DNA of 64,000 bases. It comes from VGTK01 sp046327915. GTDB lineage: Bacteria; Desulfobacterota; Binatia; UBA12015. The position numbers and the translations under genes are program-made. This document shows positions 43,740 to 53,220 of this stretch, one piece after another; within the stretch, counting starts at the first letter, position 1; every line of letters begins with the position of its first letter. The DNA lies in the NCBI GenBank assembly GCA_046327915.1, contig JAXLXO010000033.1, positions 7,093 to 71,092 on the forward strand, read 5' to 3'. Below the pieces are notes generated by a model, which was not told the origin of the DNA, made no database searches, and saw only the letters and a list, made by a program, of their open reading frames with translations.

Positions 43740-44417
43740 TCAGACAGCCTGTGGCAGGAGGGCGCGGACGGGCGCGAACGACTTGCGGTGCACCGGCGAC
43801 GGGCCGAGGCTGCGCAGCGCCGTCAGGTGCGCGGCGGTGGCGTAGCCCGCGTGCGACGCGAAACCGTAGCCCGGATACCGGTCGTCGAGCTCGCACATGA
43901 GGCGGTCGCGGTGGACCTTGGCGACGATCGACGCGGCGGCGATGGAGTAGACGGTCGCATCGCCGTCGTCGACGCAGGTCTGCTGGATCGTGCACTCGGG
44001 GATGCGCCGCGAGTCGATCAGCAGGTGGTTCGGCACGACCGGCAGCGCCTCGACCGCGCGCCGCATCGCGAGCAGTCCCGCCTGGTAGATGTTGATCGCG
44101 TCGATCTCGTCGACCTCGACCATGCCGATCCCGACGCCGAGCGCCGACGCGCGGATCAGCTCGGCGAGACCCTCGCGCTTCGCCTTCGGGACCTTCTTGG
44201 AGTCCGTCACGCCGTCGATCGAGACGTCGACGGGCAGGACCACTGCGGCCGCCACGACCGGTCCGGCGAGCGGTCCCATGCCGACCTCGTCCACGCCGGC
44301 GACGAGTGCGAAGCCCGCGCCCCAGAGCGCGCGCTCGGTGAACAGCTTGCGCTCGCGATCGCGCTTCCACTTGCGCGCGAGCTTGCTGCCACCCCGCCCC
44401 GTCATGGCAGCGCGCAT
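43740..44417 (-). CDS. rnhB: Ribonuclease HII
   Basis: 225 aa. Removes ribonucleotides from DNA. Core: GVDEVGMGPLAGPVVAAAVVL, DSKKVPKAKRE, HLLIDSRRIPE, IAAASIVAKVHRD, YPGYGFASHAGYAT. The usual GRG loop after the catalytic Asp-Glu is GMG here. That loop normally reads the ribose 2'-OH at the RNA-DNA junction. There is an N-terminal basic extension of ~25 residues. Two ATGs four codons apart (44417, 44405) are possible starts. Confidence 0.94.
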   Translation of the reverse strand: MRAAMTGRGGSKLARKWKRDRERKLFTERALWGAGFALVAGVDEVGMGPLAGPVVAAAVVLPVDVSIDGVTDSKKVPKAKREGLAELIRASALGVGIGMVEVDEIDAINIYQAGLLAMRRAVEALPVVPNHLLIDSRRIPECTIQQTCVDDGDATVYSIAAASIVAKVHRDRLMCELDDRYPGYGFASHAGYATAAHLTALRSLGPSPVHRKSFAPVRALLPQAV

Positions 44418-44509
44418 ACACCCAACGTCGCCGGTGTTCCAGCCCGCTCGGTCGCTCCTTGAAGCCCGGCAGCCGAGGTGTTCAAGTCGCCGCCGGAGGA
44501 GAAACGAAC

Positions 44510-45691
44510 GTGCAGGAAAACCAGATCGATCACGACATCGTCGAGGGCGTGCGGACCTTCGTGCAGAAGGAGGTCATGCCGGTCGCGAGCGAGCTCGAGC
44601 ACCGCAACGAGTACCCGACGGCGCTCGTCGAGCGCATGAAGGAGCTCGGCCTCTTCGGCGCGACCATCCCCGAGGAGTTCGGCGGGCTCGGACTCTCCGT
44701 CAGCACCTACGCGATGGTCGTCGAGGAGCTGTGCCGCGGCTGGATGAGCCTGTCCGGCATCCTCAACACGCACCTCATGATCGCCTACGTGATCCGCACC
44801 TTCGGCAACGACGAGCAGCGCAAGCGCTTCCTGCCCGTCATGGCGCGCGGCGAGAAGCGCGCCGCGCTCGGCCTCACCGAGGCGCACGCCGGCAGCGACG
44901 CGCAGCGCATCCGCACGGTCGCCGTGAAGAAGGGCGACCAGTACGTCGTGAACGGCAGCAAGATGTGGTCGACCAACGCGCGCACCGGCACGATGTTCGG
45001 CCTCGTCGTCAAGACGGACCCGAACGCGAACCCGCCGCACAAGGGCATGACGCTCCTGATCGCGGAGAAGTTCGACGCGGCTGGAAAGCCGATCGCCGGC
45101 TGCACCGTGAGCCGCGACCTGCCGAAGCTCGGCTACAAGGGCGTCGAGTCGTCGGAGGTCGCCTTCGAGGACTTCCCCGTCCCCGCCGAGAACCTCGTCG
45201 GCAAGGAGGGCGAAGGCTTCAAGTACGTCATGGCCGGTCTCGAGGTCGGACGCGTCAACATCGCGGCGCGCGCCGTCGGCGTCGCGCAGGCGGCGCTCGA
45301 CGCGGCGCTCAAGTACTCGACCGAGCGCGAGACCTTCGGGCAGCCGATCTGCGAGCATCAGGCGATCCAGCTGAAGCTCGCCGAGATGGCAACCAAGATC
45401 GAGGCAGCGCGGCTGCTCACGCGCAACGCGGCGGCCAAGAAGGACCGCGGCGAGCGCAGCGACGTCGAGGCCGGCATGGCGAAGCTCTTCGCGTCGGAGA
45501 CCTGTCAGGAGGTCGCGCTCGAGGCGATGCGCATCCACGGCGGCTACGGCTACAGCCAGGAGTTCGACGTCGAGCGCTACTACCGCGATGCCCCGCTCAT
45601 GATCATCGGCGAGGGCACGAACGAGATCCAGCGTCTCGTGATCGCGCGCGGCCTGCTGGCCCGCGCCGGCTACAAGAGCAAGGCGAAGTAG
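44510..45691 (+). CDS. Acyl-CoA dehydrogenase
   Basis: 393 aa, FAD-dependent alpha,beta-dehydrogenation of acyl-CoAs. It has the ALGLTEAHAGSD flavin segment, WSTNARTGTMFGLVV, the RETFGQPICEHQAIQ helix, the IHGGYGYSQEFDVERYYRDA end and the catalytic Glu in GEGTNEIQR. GTG start with GGAGGAG 9 bases upstream; an in-frame ATG at 44459 gives an extension of non-coding appearance. It stands alone, divergent from rnhB; substrate chain type unknown. Confidence 0.94.
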   Translation: MQENQIDHDIVEGVRTFVQKEVMPVASELEHRNEYPTALVERMKELGLFGATIPEEFGGLGLSVSTYAMVVEELCRGWMSLSGILNTHLMIAYVIRTFGNDEQRKRFLPVMARGEKRAALGLTEAHAGSDAQRIRTVAVKKGDQYVVNGSKMWSTNARTGTMFGLVVKTDPNANPPHKGMTLLIAEKFDAAGKPIAGCTVSRDLPKLGYKGVESSEVAFEDFPVPAENLVGKEGEGFKYVMAGLEVGRVNIAARAVGVAQAALDAALKYSTERETFGQPICEHQAIQLKLAEMATKIEAARLLTRNAAAKKDRGERSDVEAGMAKLFASETCQEVALEAMRIHGGYGYSQEFDVERYYRDAPLMIIGEGTNEIQRLVIARGLLARAGYKSKAK

Positions 45692-45771
45692 TCGTCGGCG
45701 ACGGCGTGCGCGCCGTCACGGAGCCTCTCCGCGGCGCGCACGTCGACGACAGCCCTCGCCCGCGTCGCGCC

Positions 45772-46941
45772 TCAGCCGACGCCGACGACGCGGACCATGT
45801 CCGCGAGCACACGCTCCGCCGCGTAGTGCTCGCGCGCGATGCGCAGCGCCGCGCGCGCGTGTCGCTCGTAGTCGGCCTCGACCGCCTGCACGGCCGCGAT
45901 CGCCTCGTCGAGCGTCGAGAACGTGAGCATGCCCTCGCCCGTCGGAATGAACTTGCTGACCGCGGTCTCCTGCGTGATCACCGGACGTCCGGCCGCGAGG
46001 TAGCAGACGCTGCGATCGCTCGACCATCCCGAGCGCGGACGCACATAGATGTCCTTGGCGACCGTGAACTCGCCGCGCGACGCCTGCACGAAGCGGCGGT
46101 AGACGTCGAGATCGCACGACGCCGCGAGCGGATCGACCGTGCGCCATCCGTTGTCGCGCAGCAGCGACGCCTCCTTCTCGCCCGGCGGCTGGATCGCGAC
46201 CTCGAACTCGAGCCCGCAGCGCTTCGCGACGGGAAGGTAGTGCAGGAAGTTGAGGTGCTTCGACCAGCGGTAGGTCTCGCCGCCGAACTCGACGTCCTTG
46301 CCCTTGTTCTCCCACGTCGCGATCGTCGAGTAGGCGCCGCCGTCCGCGGGAAGCGGCGCCTCCCACAGGTCCACGACCACCGGCGGACGCGTCGCGTGCC
46401 ACGCGTAGCCGGACAGCGGCACCGGACAGTCCGGGGCGCCGAGGTTCTCACCGTAGGTGAACAGCACGTCGTGCGCGTCGAGCATCGCGCGCACGGCCGC
46501 GTCGCCCTTCGCGGCGCGGAACTGCTCGTACACGGGATCGGTCTCGACGTAGACCATCTTCGCGCCGCCGCTGCGGTGATCGGGCTTCGGCGGGCTCGCG
46601 CCGCACAGGTTCCAGATCGATCCGGCCGTGCGGTAGAGCTCGTGCAGCACGTCCCTGCCGTGCCCGTGGTACGCGTCGGTGCGCTCGTCCCAGTAGATCC
46701 AGCGGTCGCCGAGTCCGATCAGCTCCATGCCGCCGCGCAGGAACGCGACGTTGTACGAGGCGTCGTCGGTGACCGTCATCTCGACCGGGTTGTACGGCGG
46801 CGCGCCGGAGTCCTCGGCGTACCAGACCTCGTAGCCCAGCCGCTCGAGTCCGAGCACGTACTGCAGCGCCTGCCAGCCGACGCCTGCCATCGGGTAGCGG
46901 CCCATCAATCCCAGAATCAGGATGCGCTTCGGGTCAGCCAA
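45772..46941 (-). CDS. CgeB-like glycosyltransferase-family protein
   Basis: 389 aa, soluble. N-terminal KRILILGLMGRYPMAGVGW and LGYEVWYAEDSGAPPYN form a Rossmann-like first domain. The C-terminal half (DIYVRPRSGWSSDRSVCYLAAGRPVITQETAVS, then GEGMLTFSTLDEAIAAV) resembles the nucleotide-sugar domain of CgeB/GT4-type enzymes. TTG start chosen because GGAGGGAG lies ~8 bases upstream; it overlaps the exporter stop by 8 bp. Likely makes the glycan that the adjacent ABC transporter moves; donor and acceptor unknown. Confidence 0.75.
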   Translation of the reverse strand: MADPKRILILGLMGRYPMAGVGWQALQYVLGLERLGYEVWYAEDSGAPPYNPVEMTVTDDASYNVAFLRGGMELIGLGDRWIYWDERTDAYHGHGRDVLHELYRTAGSIWNLCGASPPKPDHRSGGAKMVYVETDPVYEQFRAAKGDAAVRAMLDAHDVLFTYGENLGAPDCPVPLSGYAWHATRPPVVVDLWEAPLPADGGAYSTIATWENKGKDVEFGGETYRWSKHLNFLHYLPVAKRCGLEFEVAIQPPGEKEASLLRDNGWRTVDPLAASCDLDVYRRFVQASRGEFTVAKDIYVRPRSGWSSDRSVCYLAAGRPVITQETAVSKFIPTGEGMLTFSTLDEAIAAVQAVEADYERHARAALRIAREHYAAERVLADMVRVVGVG

Positions 46942-48730
46942 CGGTCTCCCTCCGCTCGCTCGCGAGGCCGAACTGCGTGCCGTGCAGCCGCGCGAAGTAG
47001 CCGCCGCGCGCGACCAGCTCGTCGTACGTTCCGATCTCCGCGATGCCGCCGTCGCGCAGCACGACGATCCGGCTCGCGCTGCGGATCGTCGACAGCCGGT
47101 GCGCGATCACGAACGACGTGCGCCCCGCGAGCAGCTTCTCGAGCGACTGCATCAGCAGCGACTCGGTCTCGGCGTCGAGCGCCGAGGTCGGCTCGTCGAG
47201 GATCAGCACGGGCGCGTCGCGCAGGATCGCGCGCGCGATCGTCAGCCGCTGCCGCTCGCCCTCCGACAGCGTCGCACCGCGCTCGCCGATGTGCGTGTCG
47301 AGCCCTTCCGGAAGACGCGCCAGGAGCGGTCCGAGCTGCGCCGCCTGCGCGGCGGCCTCGATCTCCTGCGGGGTCGCCTCGCGGCGGCCGTACGAGATGT
47401 TGTCGCGCAGCGTGGTCGGGAACACGATCGACGGCTGCAGCACCATCGCGAACTGCTCGCGCAGCGAGCGGACGTTCAGCGTCTTCAGATCCGTGCCGTC
47501 GAGCATGACCCTGCCCTCGGTCGGGTCGTAGAAGCGCGCCAGCAGGCTGACCAGCGTCGTCTTGCCGGCGCCCGTCGGCCCGACGAGCGCGATCATCTCC
47601 CCGGGTGCCACGTCGAGCGACAGGTCGCGCAGCACCGGCTGTCCGGGCGCGTAGCCGAAGGTCACGCGGTCGATCGTGAACGCGCCGCGCACCTCGCTGC
47701 GCTGCAGCTTTCGCGGACCGTCCGGCACGTCGGGCGCCATCTCGAGGATCTCGTACACGCGCCCGACGCCGACCTTCGCGCCCTGCACGAGCCCGTAGCT
47801 GTTGCTGATGCTGTTGATCGGCGCGTACAGCGACGCGAGGTAGCTCGAGAAGATCAGCAGGTCGCCGACGCTGAGCTCGCCCGCGAGCACCGACTTGGCG
47901 CCGACCCAGATCACCGCCGCCGTCCCGACCGCGCCGACGACGTTGACCAGCATCGAGTAGCCGGTCTGGAAGGTGTAAAGCTGCAGATTCGCGGAAAGGC
48001 TCGCGCGGCTCACGCCGATGAAGCGCCTGTGCTCCTCCTCCTCCCGCGTGAACGCCTGGATGACCTTGATCGCGGACATCGAGCGCTCGGCCGCGGAGTA
48101 GAGCTCGCTCTCGCGCTCGCGCGCGTGCGTCGCGACGCGCGTGATGCGTGCGCTCATGACGCGGATCACGATCGCGAGCAGCGGACAGACGAGCAGCGCG
48201 ATCAGCGTCAGGTACGCGTCGAGCTTCGCCATCACGATCAGCATCCCGACCAGCATCGCCAGCGCCGAGATGGTCGGGAAGAAGCCGTTCATCGTCAGCG
48301 TCTGGATCGCGAACGTGTCCGCGGCGAGCCGGTACATGAGGTCGCCCGCGCTGCGCACGTTGTGGAAGCGCAGCGAGAGACGCTGCAGGTGCTGGTAGAG
48401 CTCGCTCCGGAAGTCGTCGACCATGCGCTGGCCGATGTCGATCGTGACGTAGTTGCTGATCACCTGCAGGAGGCCGATCAGCAGGTAGAGGATCACGAGA
48501 CCGCCGGCGGCGAAGCCGAGCAGCGTCGTGTTCGACATCGCCTCGGGGTAGCCCGCGAGGGCCAGCGGCTTGCCGCCGAGGACGTTGTCCACGACGACCT
48601 TCAGCGGCCACGGCTTCGCGACCTCGGCGAGCGAGATCAGGAAGACCAGCCCCATCGCGCCCGCGAGGCGCAGGCGATAGGGACGGAGGTAGGGCGAGAT
48701 GCGGCGGAGGTGGGCGAGCAGCTCGCTCAC
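46934..48730 (-). CDS. ABC transporter, fused permease and ATPase (MsbA type)
   Basis: 598 aa. Six-helix permease (AMGLVFLISLAEV, LLGFAAGGLVILYLLIGLL, LIALLVCPLLAIVI and others) followed by an ATPase domain with Walker A GPTGAGKTTL, Q-loop LQPSIVFP, signature LSEGERQRL (LSGGQ variant), Walker B VLILDEPTSALD and H-loop AHRLST. Half-size exporters of this kind flip lipids, glycolipids or glycans. The GTG start overlaps the glycosidase-GT2 gene stop (GTGA), so it is coupled to glycan synthesis genes. Confidence 0.93.
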   Translation of the reverse strand: MSELLAHLRRISPYLRPYRLRLAGAMGLVFLISLAEVAKPWPLKVVVDNVLGGKPLALAGYPEAMSNTTLLGFAAGGLVILYLLIGLLQVISNYVTIDIGQRMVDDFRSELYQHLQRLSLRFHNVRSAGDLMYRLAADTFAIQTLTMNGFFPTISALAMLVGMLIVMAKLDAYLTLIALLVCPLLAIVIRVMSARITRVATHARERESELYSAAERSMSAIKVIQAFTREEEEHRRFIGVSRASLSANLQLYTFQTGYSMLVNVVGAVGTAAVIWVGAKSVLAGELSVGDLLIFSSYLASLYAPINSISNSYGLVQGAKVGVGRVYEILEMAPDVPDGPRKLQRSEVRGAFTIDRVTFGYAPGQPVLRDLSLDVAPGEMIALVGPTGAGKTTLVSLLARFYDPTEGRVMLDGTDLKTLNVRSLREQFAMVLQPSIVFPTTLRDNISYGRREATPQEIEAAAQAAQLGPLLARLPEGLDTHIGERGATLSEGERQRLTIARAILRDAPVLILDEPTSALDAETESLLMQSLEKLLAGRTSFVIAHRLSTIRSASRIVVLRDGGIAEIGTYDELVARGGYFARLHGTQFGLASERRETVG

Positions 48731-51303
48731 GCCTTGCGCCCGCGTCCGTTCCCGACCGGCGTCAGCTCGAGGCGGCTCGCCACCGCACCGAAGACCCGCA
48801 GCAGCACGCGGCCGAGGCGGAAGTTCTGGTAGGCGATCATGCCGACGTCGAGCAGCGCGAGGATCGCGCCCATGCGCGTGAGGTCGGGGTTGTCGACCGC
48901 GACGCCGAGCACCACCACGGCGACGCAGGCGAGAAAGGCCCAGAGTCCCGTCTGCGCCGTGTGGAGCGAGGTCCGCACGCGCAGCAGGCGCTTCATTCCG
49001 GTGTGGTTCTCGACGGCCACCTCGATCCGCGCGGAGGTCCAGAAGCCGCGCGACACCTCGATGTCCCAGTCGTTCCAGCCCGAGTCGATCGACAGCCGGT
49101 ACTTGCGGATGGCGAGAAACGACATCAGCTCGTGCAGGAGCTGGCTCTTCTCCTGCCCGCTCTCGCCCCACAGCGACAGCTCGAAGCTGCGCTTCAGCCA
49201 CGAGACCTCGTTCGCGCGCAGACGCTTCTGCTCCAGCGGCTCTGCGTCGCGCGTGCCGCGCAGGCGCCAGAGGTAGCGCTCGAAGCTGCGCAGGAGCGGC
49301 CCGAGGTAGAGCAGCGCCATCACCAGCAGGCGCGCGCGCAGTCCGCTGAAGCGCGGGTCGAGCTTGGCGCGCGCCGCGGTGTTCGCCGCCGACGCAGCCG
49401 AGATCGCGAACGGGATCGACGACACGACGACGTACTCGCCCGACAGGAGCGCCGTCAGCAGCAGCACCGCCGCGACGAAGTTCCACTCGAGCGTGAACGG
49501 CAGGTACGTGAAGAACGACGCAGGCCGCTCGTAGAGTGTCTGGAACAGGCCCTCGCCGAACGCGCCGTAGTAGATCACCGGACGGCGCGAGAAGAACGAC
49601 GTCGTGAGGTCGCCGTAGATGCGGCCGAGCCAGCGCGACTGTCCGAGCAGGTTGAAGTGCAGCGGGTGCTTGAAGAACAGCAGCGCCTCGGCCTTGCCGT
49701 AGCCCATCTGCTGCTTCAGGTACGCGCGCACCGTGTTGCGGCGGAAGTGCCACACCATCGCGGCCGGGCTGAAGCCGATCGTGTAGCCGGCGTTCTGCAG
49801 GCGCCAGCACAGGTCGACGTCGTCGCCGGCCGCGGTGTACGCGACGTCGAAGCCGTGGATCTCCTCGAGCTTCGACTTGAGAAAGGCCATGTTGCAGCCC
49901 GGGATGTGCTCCGCGACGTCGTCGTTCACCAGCACGTGCGTCGGACCGCCGGGCGATACCGCGACGGCGGACGGAACCAGCGTGTCCTCGGGCGGCGGGA
50001 AGTTCGGTCCGCCGACCGCGACGAAGCCGTCCTTGAACTTGTATGCGAGGTACGTGAGCCAGTCGGGATCGACCACGCAGTCGGAGTCCGTGTAGGCGAC
50101 GATCTCGCCCCTGGCGGCCTCGATGCCGACGTTGCGCGCGGCCGAGAGCCCCATGTTGGGCTGGTCGATGACGCGGATGCGTCCGCCTTCGTAGCGGTGC
50201 GAGATCTCGCCGGTCGTGTCGGTCGAGCCGTCGTTGACGACGATGACCTCGTAGTTCGGGTACGGGCAGTCGACCAGCGACTGCAGGCACGGCTCCATCG
50301 TGCGCTCGGCGTTGTAGGCGCACACCACCACCGAGATCATCGGCGGATCCGGCGGCAGCGGCGGCAACGGCGCGCCGAAGGTCTTCTGCACCGCGTGGTA
50401 CGACGGCTTCGGACGCCTTTCGAGGTCCACCAGCCCGAAGGCCCAGTCCTCGACCTGGAAGCCGCCGCCCGTCTGCCACGACAGGGCGAACCAGTCGTCG
50501 GTCCACGCGAAGACGGACACGCCGGCGACGCCGAGCTCGAACGCGGCGCGCACCTGCCAGCCGAGCGTCTCCGCCTGGTGCTCGGCGCCCTCGCGGATCG
50601 AGTCCATGCCGAACTCGGAGAGGAACAGCGGACGATCCTCGGCGAGGTTCTGGAGCCGCATCAAGTAGCGACGGAAGTCCGCCTCGCGGTGCAGGTAGAC
50701 GTTGAACGAGAGGAAATCGAGGAAGTCGAGGTCGAGGTACTCGGTCGGCGGGTAGTTCGCGTAGCTGACCAGCGTCTCGGGAGCCTGCTCCTTCGCCGCG
50801 TCGTGGAGCGAGCGCAGGAACTTCTGCACCGCCTCGGGCCCGTGCCAGCGCACGATGTCCGGCGGCGTCTCGTTGCCGACGAAGATCGCGAGCACCGCCG
50901 GGTGATTGCCGATCGCACGCGCGGCGTCACCGATGCGCTTGCGGCTGTCCTTGACGATCACCGGGTCGTCGAGGAAGCACACCTGCTGCGCCCAGGGCAC
51001 GCCGACGATCGCGCGCAGACCGTGTTCGGCGGCGAGATCGAGCAGCCAGGTCGGCGGCGGCGTGAACGTGCGAAAGGTGTTCGCACCCATCGCGCGCATG
51101 AGCTCGAAGTCGCGCCGGGCGCGCTCCAGCGGCGGGAACGGCGCGCCGTCCGCACCGGGCCTGAACGGACCGTACGAGACGGCCTTCACGTAGAGCTTCT
51201 CGTCGCCGGCGTAGAAGAACTTTCCGGACACGCGCACGCGCGGCAGCGTGGCTGCGGCAGCGGCGGATCTCGCGCCGGAGACGACCTGAGCGACGGCGCT
51301 CAC
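48727..51303 (-). CDS. Glycoside hydrolase-glycosyltransferase 2 fusion, membrane bound
   Basis: 858 aa. Residues ~25-315 form a TIM-barrel glycosidase resembling GH2/GH5: RTFTPPPTWLLD, acid/base Glu144 in VGNETP and candidate nucleophile Glu230 in LSEFG. Residues ~322-600 are a GT2 domain: SVVVCAYNAERTM, VNDGSTDTTG, and DSD at 406-408, then GDDVDLCWRLQ. The remainder has several membrane helices (FVAAVLLLTALLSGEYVVV, LLVMALLYLGP, LWAFLACVAVVVLGV). GTG start. One polypeptide could build and trim a glycan chain at the membrane. It precedes the ABC exporter in the same operon. Confidence 0.85.
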   Translation of the reverse strand: MSAVAQVVSGARSAAAAATLPRVRVSGKFFYAGDEKLYVKAVSYGPFRPGADGAPFPPLERARRDFELMRAMGANTFRTFTPPPTWLLDLAAEHGLRAIVGVPWAQQVCFLDDPVIVKDSRKRIGDAARAIGNHPAVLAIFVGNETPPDIVRWHGPEAVQKFLRSLHDAAKEQAPETLVSYANYPPTEYLDLDFLDFLSFNVYLHREADFRRYLMRLQNLAEDRPLFLSEFGMDSIREGAEHQAETLGWQVRAAFELGVAGVSVFAWTDDWFALSWQTGGGFQVEDWAFGLVDLERRPKPSYHAVQKTFGAPLPPLPPDPPMISVVVCAYNAERTMEPCLQSLVDCPYPNYEVIVVNDGSTDTTGEISHRYEGGRIRVIDQPNMGLSAARNVGIEAARGEIVAYTDSDCVVDPDWLTYLAYKFKDGFVAVGGPNFPPPEDTLVPSAVAVSPGGPTHVLVNDDVAEHIPGCNMAFLKSKLEEIHGFDVAYTAAGDDVDLCWRLQNAGYTIGFSPAAMVWHFRRNTVRAYLKQQMGYGKAEALLFFKHPLHFNLLGQSRWLGRIYGDLTTSFFSRRPVIYYGAFGEGLFQTLYERPASFFTYLPFTLEWNFVAAVLLLTALLSGEYVVVSSIPFAISAASAANTAARAKLDPRFSGLRARLLVMALLYLGPLLRSFERYLWRLRGTRDAEPLEQKRLRANEVSWLKRSFELSLWGESGQEKSQLLHELMSFLAIRKYRLSIDSGWNDWDIEVSRGFWTSARIEVAVENHTGMKRLLRVRTSLHTAQTGLWAFLACVAVVVLGVAVDNPDLTRMGAILALLDVGMIAYQNFRLGRVLLRVFGAVASRLELTPVGNGRGRKA

Positions 51304-51458
51304 CGCGGGTCCCCGGCGTGCGGGATGGCGCTCATCGCGGGCCCGCGGGCCGCTCTCGGCGCGTCATGCATGGTCTCGCTCCCGTAGCGGTCGCACCGGC
51401 ACGGGAGCAAGCCGCATGCGGTCGGCTCGCTTGCATGGCGTCGCACCGCGATGTCAGG

Positions 51459-52511
51459 ATGACGGGCTCGATGGCGCCGACACCGCACCGCTCCGAGGCG
51501 AGCCCCGCCGCCGACGGCGCCTCGTCCGCCGCGCCGCGCGACGCGCTCGCGCTCGCGCCGGGTTCGGTGTCGATCGTCGTGCCGGTGCACAACAGCGCGA
51601 CCATCCTGCCCCGCCTCGTCGAGCGCCTCGAGCCCGTGCTGCGCGGACTCGGCGCACCGTACGAGCTGATCCTGGTGAACGACGGCAGCCGGGACGCGAG
51701 CTGGAGCGTCGTCGAGGAGCAGGCGCGGCGCCACTCGTGGATCCGCGGCATCGACCTGATGCGCAACTACGGACAGCACAACGCGCTGCTGTGCGGGATC
51801 CGGGCGGCGCGCCACGCCATCGTCGTGACGATCGACGACGACCTGCAGCATCCGCCCGAGGAGATCCCGGCGCTGCTCGCGGAGCTCGCGCGCGGCAACG
51901 ACGTGGTCTACGGCGCTCCGGCCGAGGAGCAGCACGGCTTCCTGCGCGACGTCGCCTCGCGCGTCACCAAGATCGCGCTGTCGCAGGCGATGGGGGCGCC
52001 GATCGCGCGCAACGTCAGCGCGTTCCGTGCGCTGCGCACGCCGCTGCGCGACGCCTTCGCCGGCTACGACGGCTACTACGTGTCGATCGACGTCCTGCTC
52101 ACGTGGGGCACGACGCGCTTCGCGGCGATCCCCGTCCGGCACGCGCCGCGCCTCGAGGGCGTATCGAACTACACGGTCCGGAAGCTCGTCAATCACGCGA
52201 TGAACATGATGACCGGCTTCAGCACCTTCCCGCTGCAGATCGCGAGCCTGGTCGGCTTCGGCTTCACGCTGTTCGGCTTCGCGGTCCTGGCCTGGGTGCT
52301 GGGACGCTGGGTGCTCCAGGGCAGCGTCGTACCCGGCTTCCCGTTCCTCGCGTCGGTGATCGCGATCTTCTCCGGCGCGCAGCTGTTCGCGCTCGGCATC
52401 ATCGGCGAGTACCTCGCCCGCGTGCACTTCCGGACGATGAACCGCCCGCCCTACTCCGTGCGCGCGCTCAGCGATCCGCCGGCGTCAACCACAGGTGGTA
52501 GAACAGCTTGA
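51459..52511 (+). CDS. Glycosyltransferase family 2 with two C-terminal membrane helices
   Basis: About 350 aa, of the dolichol-phosphate-mannose-synthase/ArnC/GtrB type. SIVVPVHNSATILP, VNDGSRDASW and the metal-binding TIDDDLQHPPEEIP, then two helices (LVGFGFTLFGFAVLAWVL and VIAIFSGAQLFALGIIGEYL). It charges a polyprenyl phosphate with a sugar or aminoarabinose-like residue. Start uncertain: ATGs at 51435, 51459 and 51471. Runs opposite to its neighbours; its end overlaps the acetyltransferase gene by 44 bp. Confidence 0.88.
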   Translation: MTGSMAPTPHRSEASPAADGASSAAPRDALALAPGSVSIVVPVHNSATILPRLVERLEPVLRGLGAPYELILVNDGSRDASWSVVEEQARRHSWIRGIDLMRNYGQHNALLCGIRAARHAIVVTIDDDLQHPPEEIPALLAELARGNDVVYGAPAEEQHGFLRDVASRVTKIALSQAMGAPIARNVSAFRALRTPLRDAFAGYDGYYVSIDVLLTWGTTRFAAIPVRHAPRLEGVSNYTVRKLVNHAMNMMTGFSTFPLQIASLVGFGFTLFGFAVLAWVLGRWVLQGSVVPGFPFLASVIAIFSGAQLFALGIIGEYLARVHFRTMNRPPYSVRALSDPPASTTGGRTA

Positions 52512-53220
52512 CCTCGGTCGTGAGAAAGCCGAGCTGCTGGTAGAGGCGCTGCGCGGGAACGTTCCGTCCCTGCGTCACGACCTGGAGCCGCTTCGCACCG
52601 CGCTCCCGCGCCCACGCGATGCCGGCCGAGATCAGCCCGCGCCCGACCTTGCGCTGCCGCTGCGCGCTCGCGACCCCGACCAGCTGCAGGTCGCAGAGCT
52701 CGCCGTGCATCTTCGGACAGACGAAGCCCAGCACCTCGCCCTCGCGCCCGTGCGCCACCAGCACCGCGTCGACGTAGCCATTCCAGCCGTTCTGGATCCA
52801 GGTCCGGTAGAGACGCTCGGTCTCCTCGGGGCGGAAGCGCGGGTCCGCGCTGTAGCGGCTCGCACGCGCGACGTCGGTCGCGATGGCCTCGAGTCGCGGC
52901 AGGTCGTCCTCGCGTCCGGGGCCGATGCGGAAATCCGCGTCGGCGGCGGGCGGCGGCGGTGCCGGGTCCGCAGGACGCTCGAGCACCACCCGCACGTCGA
53001 CGAGGTGGCAACCGATGCGCTCGGCGGCCACGACCGTCTCGAAGTCCTCGGCCGCCGCCGCGAGGTAGACGCAGGCGAGACCGGCCGCACGCGCGTCGTA
53101 CACGAGGCGATCTGCGAGGCCCGCGTCGAGGCGGCCGACCCGGGCGCGGCCGATCTCGCGGCCGAAGAACTCCGAGTCCCAGTCCAGACGCTCGACCAGC
53201 GGCGTCGACGACGTCACCAT
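52468..53220 (-). CDS. GNAT acetyltransferase, WecD-like
   Basis: 250 aa. LDWDSEFFGREIGRARV at the N-terminus matches TDP-fucosamine acetyltransferases (WecD/RffC), followed by a GNAT core with RKVGRGLISAGIAWARERGA (acetyl-CoA loop) and GFLTTEVKLFYH. Next to a WecE-like aminotransferase, so it probably acetylates dTDP-4-amino-4,6-dideoxygalactose made by that enzyme. The ATG overlaps the aminotransferase stop by 7 bp. Confidence 0.83.
   Translation of the reverse strand: MVTSSTPLVERLDWDSEFFGREIGRARVGRLDAGLADRLVYDARAAGLACVYLAAAAEDFETVVAAERIGCHLVDVRVVLERPADPAPPPPAADADFRIGPGREDDLPRLEAIATDVARASRYSADPRFRPEETERLYRTWIQNGWNGYVDAVLVAHGREGEVLGFVCPKMHGELCDLQLVGVASAQRQRKVGRGLISAGIAWARERGAKRLQVVTQGRNVPAQRLYQQLGFLTTEVKLFYHLWLTPADR

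Noticed and set aside
44089..47508. A 1139-codon open frame on the + strand
   Set aside because: Overlaps rnhB, the acyl-CoA dehydrogenase and the CgeB-like gene in other frames; repetitive Arg-rich translation and no domains.
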